Shown here: in pieces, positions 60,077 through 64,000 of the stretch | Numbering within the stretch: position 1 is the stretch's first letter | Layout: each line of letters starts with the position of its first letter | NCBI GenBank assembly: GCA_017480345.1 | Contig: JAFVAU010000025.1 | Coordinates: 156,793-220,792, forward strand | Length of the DNA stretch: 64,000 bases | Reading direction: 5' to 3' | Source: Bacteroidales bacterium | GTDB lineage: Bacteria; Bacteroidota; Bacteroidia; Bacteroidales; UBA932 | Notes under the pieces: model-generated | What the model was told of the DNA's origin: nothing | Database searches by the model: none | The model's input: only the letters and a program-made list of their open reading frames with translations | Position numbers and translations under genes: made by a program

Positions 60077-61249
60077 TTAGTTGCGGGGATAATTCTGATA
60101 CTGATAGGCATTCTTGAGCCGGATGGCGCCCGCAAGCGGGAGGAAGAGGAACAGGAGCATCAGGACCAGATAGATCCACCAGCCGGCGAATCCGGTACCG
60201 TACAGGACCTCCCGGACATACAGCTGGTAATAGAAGCGCAAGGGGAAAATTACGGACATGCCCTGCAAGGCGGCCGGCAGCGAGCTGATGGGCAGGGTGA
60301 ATCCCGCAAAGGAGAAGCCCAGCACGCTGTAAAGGGCCGATATGCACACGCCCAGGCGCAGGGTGGGAACCATGGACACGATGAACACGCCCACAGCCTG
60401 GTAGGCCAGGATGAACACCAGCGTGGAGAGGATGAGCCAGCCCATGCTGCCATTCATGGGATAGTGCAGCGGGCCGTAGAGTAGCAGTTGCAGCACTATG
60501 CCGATGACGGAAAACAGCAGCGTATAGGGTGCCATCTTCCCCAGGATGCCCACCACGATGGAGCCGTCGGCAGTCTCCAACAGATGCTTGGACGTACCAT
60601 ACTTGAGCTCCGAACCCACCGAATAGGCCGTGATAAGGGTGACACTCATGGCCAGCATGCCCATCAGAATCATGTTCACCAGATAGTAGGCATAGTTGGT
60701 GGGGCCGTTCCCGATGGTATGGGCATCCACGGACAGCGGCTGGATGCGGTCCATGATTTCTTTCTCGTTCATGCCCTTGGCACGGAGCAGCTGGCGCTGG
60801 ACGGCGCCGTTGGTGAGGTTGACCATGTACAGGATGTCCTTGTAGGCCAGGGAACCGCCGATCACCGGATACATGGTATTCACATACACTTCCATCTTGG
60901 GAGAATGGAAACTCTGGAGTTCCCGGTCAAAGTAGTGGGGAATCACCACGAAACCGTTGATCCGGCCGGTCTCCAGCTCCCTGCAAGCCTCGCTTACCGT
61001 GGAAAACTCCACCACACTTCCCATCTGGGTGGCATCCAGCTGCTGCCGGAAATTCCGCGATGTGGAGCTCAAGTCCAGGTCCACCACACCGATGCGAAGC
61101 TTCTGAGGCAGTCCTTCACCAAAGAAAGTGATGAAGAACAGCGCGCTCACGGCCATCACACCCACCGAGCCCAGCAGATAGATGGGCCGGCTGCGCATAA
61201 TGCGCACCTCGCGGCGGACAACTTGGAACCAATGATGAATCCAGCCCAT
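60077..61249 (-). CDS. ABC-2 family export permease (first)
   Basis: 390 residues, same architecture as its neighbour: TM helix (~22-42), periplasmic domain (~50-170: LRIGVVDLDLSSTSRNFRQQLDATQ), five TM helices, and GFSFAGFTLPISSLPAALQGMSVIFPLRFYY near the C-terminus. Paralogous to the second permease; they probably work as a heterodimer, as YbhS-YbhR. It starts 2 nt after the HlyD-family gene. Confidence 0.9.
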   Translation of the reverse strand: MGWIHHWFQVVRREVRIMRSRPIYLLGSVGVMAVSALFFITFFGEGLPQKLRIGVVDLDLSSTSRNFRQQLDATQMGSVVEFSTVSEACRELETGRINGFVVIPHYFDRELQSFHSPKMEVYVNTMYPVIGGSLAYKDILYMVNLTNGAVQRQLLRAKGMNEKEIMDRIQPLSVDAHTIGNGPTNYAYYLVNMILMGMLAMSVTLITAYSVGSELKYGTSKHLLETADGSIVVGILGKMAPYTLLFSVIGIVLQLLLYGPLHYPMNGSMGWLILSTLVFILAYQAVGVFIVSMVPTLRLGVCISALYSVLGFSFAGFTLPISSLPAALQGMSVIFPLRFYYQLYVREVLYGTGFAGWWIYLVLMLLFLFLPLAGAIRLKNAYQYQNYPRN

Positions 61250-61251
61250 GC

Positions 61252-62244
61252 TTACTTCTCCTTGGAAATCATGATCACACTCATACCGGGACGCAGGCCC
61301 TCCACGGGAGCGTCCGGCCGGGCACGCACCTCGAAGGTGCGGGTGTCGAATTCGCCCATTTCCTTGGTAGCGCGCCAGGTGGCATAAGACTCACGGACGG
61401 CCATGTAGTAGACGGTGGCGGTAACCTGGGCATTGTCCAGGGCCGGAACGGTGAGGGTAATCTTGTCACCCTGCTGCATCTTGTGCAGGCGGTCTTCGCG
61501 GATGTTGAAGGTGAACCACATGTCCTGGAGGTCCTGGATGGTCATGATGGGAGAACCCTGGCCCACCAGTTCGCCCACCTTGGGGTAACGGGCGGCGATG
61601 ATGCCGTCGGCCGGAGAAGTGAGGCGGATTTCGTCCTTGTAGGAGTTCACCAGCTGCACGGCGGCATTGGCGCGCTCCACCAGGGCCACGGCGGCGTCCT
61701 TGTCTTCCTGACGGGCGCCCTTCACAGCCATGTCGTACTGGCTCTGGGCGGCTTTGGCGGTGGCTACGGCTGCGTTATACTGGGCCTGAACCTCGTCGTA
61801 TTTCTGGTCGGAGACCACCTTCTGGTCGTGCAGGGACTTGATACGCTCATAGGATTTGCGCATCACATCCTCGCCCACCAGGGCTTTCTGCCACATCTCA
61901 TAGGCGCCGGTAATCTGTTCGGCCCGGGCACCGTTCATGGCCTTGTTCTTCTGGGCTACGGCCGCTGCTTTGGCGGCAGAAGCCTCGGCTATCTTGGAAC
62001 GGATTTCCGGAGAATCGATGAGCACCAGGGTATCGCCCTTGCGCACCCGGTCTCCTTCCTGGGCGCGGAATTCTTCAATACGGCCGGGCACCTTGCCGGA
62101 AACACGGTACTCCGTGGCCTCGGCCTCTCCCTGGATCACGATGTCCTTGGGACGGGAAACGAAGTATCCGATGATGGAAACAGCCAGGATAATGCCCACC
62201 AGGGCTATCACACCAATGAGAAGGTTGTAATTTTTCTTTGCCAT
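61252..62244 (-). CDS. HlyD-family membrane-fusion protein
   Basis: 330 residues. An N-terminal membrane anchor (~8-28), a first lipoyl half (GEAEATEYRVSGKVPGRIEEFRAQEGDRVRKGDTLVLID), a coiled-coil hairpin (~70-195), the second lipoyl half (LTSPADGIIAARYPKVGELVGQGSPIMTI) and a beta-barrel domain. It links the inner-membrane permeases to TolC, as YbhG does. It lies 12 nt after the TolC gene. Confidence 0.93.
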   Translation of the reverse strand: MAKKNYNLLIGVIALVGIILAVSIIGYFVSRPKDIVIQGEAEATEYRVSGKVPGRIEEFRAQEGDRVRKGDTLVLIDSPEIRSKIAEASAAKAAAVAQKNKAMNGARAEQITGAYEMWQKALVGEDVMRKSYERIKSLHDQKVVSDQKYDEVQAQYNAAVATAKAAQSQYDMAVKGARQEDKDAAVALVERANAAVQLVNSYKDEIRLTSPADGIIAARYPKVGELVGQGSPIMTIQDLQDMWFTFNIREDRLHKMQQGDKITLTVPALDNAQVTATVYYMAVRESYATWRATKEMGEFDTRTFEVRARPDAPVEGLRPGMSVIMISKEK

Positions 62245-62256
62245 AGTATTTGTCTT

Positions 62257-63864
62257 TTATTTGTTGTCGGTAGAGTGGTAATTGCCCTCGGCCTTATTGA
62301 GGGCGGCAGCGGCCATCTGGAGTTCTATTCCGGCATCGATGTACTCGCTGTGGGCGCTGAGCCAGGCCGTCTGGGCGGCCAGGACGGTATTGGTGGGAAC
62401 CACGCCGGCCTCATAGCCCACGGTAGCCTTGCGGAGGTTCTCCTCGGCGCTTTCCAGGTTGGACAGGGTCATGTCCACTTTCTCGGAGGCCTCTCCCAGG
62501 AGCTTGCGCTGCTGGGTCACCTGCAGGCGGATGAGCTCGCGGGCGTCTTCATACTGCGTCCGGTAGAGCAAGGCTTCGGCCTTGGCCTTCTTGTATTTGT
62601 TCACATATTCCAAGCCGTGGAAGATGGGGACGTTCACCATCACGCCGGCCACCAGCATGCCGCCCTGGAAGGTATTCTGAATACCATTGAAGGCATTGGG
62701 ATTGGTGACCAGGTAATTGGCCGTGAGGGCAACCTGGGGCATCATGTCGGCCCGTACCACCTTGGCTTTGCGGTCATAGATCTGGCTGGCCAGCTGGAGG
62801 CTGCGGGTCTCCGGACGCCGGGCATAAATGTCGTCCATGGATTTCTCTTCCGCATAGGGGACGGCGGGAACGGCATCCAGCTTTTCATCGGCCAGCACAA
62901 TCTCGCTTTCCAGCGGCAGGCCGATACGCTTGCACAGCAGCATCTTGGACAGGGTGAGACCGTTCTCCGCCTTGGTGCGCATCATATCGGCCTCATTGGC
63001 CTTCACCTTCACCTGGAGGGCATCGGACTCGGTGGCCACGCCGGACTCGATGGACAGCTGGACATCGTGCTCCATCTGGTGCAGGAGGTCCGCATAGGCC
63101 TGGGCCAGACGCAGTTTCTCTGCAATGGAGACAATCTGCCAGTAGGCCTGGTCCACGTCCAGCACCACGTCGGCGTATTTCATGTCATATTTGGAGGCGG
63201 CCAGGTCCTGGGCCAGGGCGGCCATCTGGTTGGAATAGATAATCTTTCCGCCCACGAAAACCGGCTGCTGCACCGTCACGGCCCCCATCCATATATTATG
63301 GAGGTCCGGATGCAGGGCTTTGTCAATATCCTGGCCGATGGCATTCACGGGGTCGGAAATGTTGGGCATAAGACCGGCCAGGGAGGAAGGATCCACGCCC
63401 TGGAGCATGCCCAGGATGGTCTGCCACATGGGGCTTCCCATATATTCCATGGCCAGGGCCGGATTGGACTGGATGGCCGTCATGAGCTGGGTCATCTTGG
63501 CCGTCATGGCTCCGCCCATCTGCTGCACGGCTCCGGCCATGGCCGCGTCCATCTGTCCCTGCACCAGGGTTCCGGCATTCTGCAGCAGGGCGGACTGGTC
63601 GGACCCGATCAGGGCGATATCCCTGTTATTATAAAGGTAAGCACCCTTGGCGCTGATGTTGGGGAAATAGTTGGCCAAGGCAATCTTGCGGTCATAGTCC
63701 GCCATCTTCACCTGGATGCGGGCCTGCTCCAGGTCTTTGCTCCGGGCGATGGCCATCTCACGGCAGTCTTCCAGCGTGAGGGGCTGTCCGTTGTAGGCAA
63801 CTTCCTGGGCCAGGGCGTTCACGGCACCCAGCGACAGGACCAGTAACAATGTCAGTTTCTTCAT
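62257..63864 (-). CDS. TolC-family outer-membrane efflux protein
   Basis: 535 residues. Signal peptide (cleaved near ALAQ), then the OEP repeats: LTLEDCREMAIARSKDLEQARIQVKMADYDRKIALANYFP in the first and YDMKYADVVLDVDQAYWQIVSIAEKLRLAQAYADLL in the coiled-coil part, with the second repeat after ~300. An Ala/Met/Gln-rich loop (~85-165) between strands is longer than usual. It forms the outer exit duct and heads the operon. Upstream (63865-64000) no regulator gene is visible. Confidence 0.92.
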   Translation of the reverse strand: MKKLTLLLVLSLGAVNALAQEVAYNGQPLTLEDCREMAIARSKDLEQARIQVKMADYDRKIALANYFPNISAKGAYLYNNRDIALIGSDQSALLQNAGTLVQGQMDAAMAGAVQQMGGAMTAKMTQLMTAIQSNPALAMEYMGSPMWQTILGMLQGVDPSSLAGLMPNISDPVNAIGQDIDKALHPDLHNIWMGAVTVQQPVFVGGKIIYSNQMAALAQDLAASKYDMKYADVVLDVDQAYWQIVSIAEKLRLAQAYADLLHQMEHDVQLSIESGVATESDALQVKVKANEADMMRTKAENGLTLSKMLLCKRIGLPLESEIVLADEKLDAVPAVPYAEEKSMDDIYARRPETRSLQLASQIYDRKAKVVRADMMPQVALTANYLVTNPNAFNGIQNTFQGGMLVAGVMVNVPIFHGLEYVNKYKKAKAEALLYRTQYEDARELIRLQVTQQRKLLGEASEKVDMTLSNLESAEENLRKATVGYEAGVVPTNTVLAAQTAWLSAHSEYIDAGIELQMAAAALNKAEGNYHSTDNK

Positions 63865-63946
63865 TCGTAAAGTTATTATATGCGAACCACCGTTTTAAGC
63901 GGTTCAGTTTAACATTCAACATTTATAGACAGACAAAAGAATAGCA

Positions 63947-63964
63947 GGCACTTGGGTGGCACTT
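63947..63964 (-). promoter_or_regulatory. direct repeat AAGTGCC x2 upstream of the efflux operon
   Basis: On the minus strand AAGTGCC occurs twice, 11 bp apart, about 85-100 nt before the TolC gene start. A regulator site is possible. Nothing else is recognised between 63865 and the window end except a small AACC/GGTT hairpin near 63884-63903. Confidence 0.35.
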
Positions 63965-64000
63965 GCGGCAGAGGTCAGGCATTATATGTAAAACGACCAA

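Larger units (their letters stand above)
1..64000. other. highly iterated heptamer GGCCGAT / ATCGGCC across the window
   Basis: Reading through the sequence I counted about 120 copies, roughly 62 as GGCCGAT and 60 as ATCGGCC on the plus strand, against about 12 expected from base composition. The full palindrome ATCGGCCGAT occurs five times (3555, 12145, 22196, 50398, 50656). Copies are spread through genes on both strands; they are scarce in the AT-rich patch 56240-57100. The count was by eye and may be off by several. Confidence 0.75.

Noticed and set aside
61483-63846. 787-codon plus-strand open frame opposite the TolC and HlyD genes
   Set aside because: Its product is low-complexity and spans two well-supported genes on the other strand; no family features.
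1-64000. CRISPR array, rRNA, IS element or prophage
   Set aside because: No regularly spaced repeats, rRNA sequence, transposase, integrase or phage structural gene was recognised on either strand.

Overview
The window is chromosomal DNA from a GC-rich member of the Bacteroidales. The evidence is the protein families (NigD-like, DUF4252, LysM plus substrate-binding fusion, Bacteroidetes-type BamA/BamD/Skp, a dcw cluster starting with mraZ) and the promoters: many genes carry the Bacteroidetes -7 box TAnnTTTG, several with a TTG-type -33 box exactly 19 nt upstream. Genus cannot be fixed by reading alone.

Layout. 1-878: tail of ruvX and def. 902-7684 (minus): a peptidase-like lipoprotein of the M49 type that has lost its zinc ligands, a DASS/SLC13 anion transporter, an outer-membrane barrel, a phosphohexomutase and an M23/LysM hydrolase. 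7770-9113: gdhA with a textbook promoter. 9252-14009 (minus): nadK-uppS-bamA-skp. 14094-23164 (plus): pdxJ, then a long collinear run of a Skp-like lipoprotein, a glycosyltransferase, a LysM/binding protein, trxB, bamD, rpoZ, recN, a Fur-family regulator and a NigD-like lipoprotein. 23212-28638: tRNA-His, a carboxyltransferase with a biotinyl-like domain that lacks the biotin lysine, radC, upp, and convergent rpoN plus a SPOR protein. 28642-30469: divergent LEA-like lipoprotein and miaB. 30688-45959: the complete dcw cluster mraZ-rsmH-ftsL-ftsI-murE-mraY-murD-ftsW-murG-murC-ftsQ-ftsA-ftsZ, preceded by four 10-bp-phased TGG repeats that look like MraZ boxes. 46066-49712: gltX and a DUF4252 / ECF sigma / TM protein / DUF4252 operon. 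49825-56083: truB-rpiB, rpsO, pnp, and an NlpC/P60 plus dipeptide-epimerase murein-salvage pair. 56141-57232: tRNA-Ser followed by an AT-richer accessory patch (HEPN-MNT pair and a stub of an ArdC-like gene). 57272-63864: hydrolase, HAD phosphatase, and a TolC-HlyD-two-permease export operon with no ATPase gene in view.

Much of the window serves envelope growth: lipid carrier (uppS), peptidoglycan precursors and septation (dcw), outer-membrane protein assembly (bamA, bamD, two Skp-like proteins), murein turnover (M23, NlpC, epimerase) and efflux.

The strongest unusual signals are not conventional genes: (i) a heptamer GGCCGAT/ATCGGCC present roughly 120 times, about ten times the base-composition expectation and apparently shaping codon choice; (ii) perfect palindromic inserts carried in frame inside rsmH and truB; (iii) a 47-nt dispersed repeat that lies intergenically near tRNA-His and forms the C-terminus of MurC; (iv) the zinc-less M49 and biotin-less carboxyltransferase proteins; (v) promoters that abut start codons, implying leaderless or near-leaderless mRNAs.
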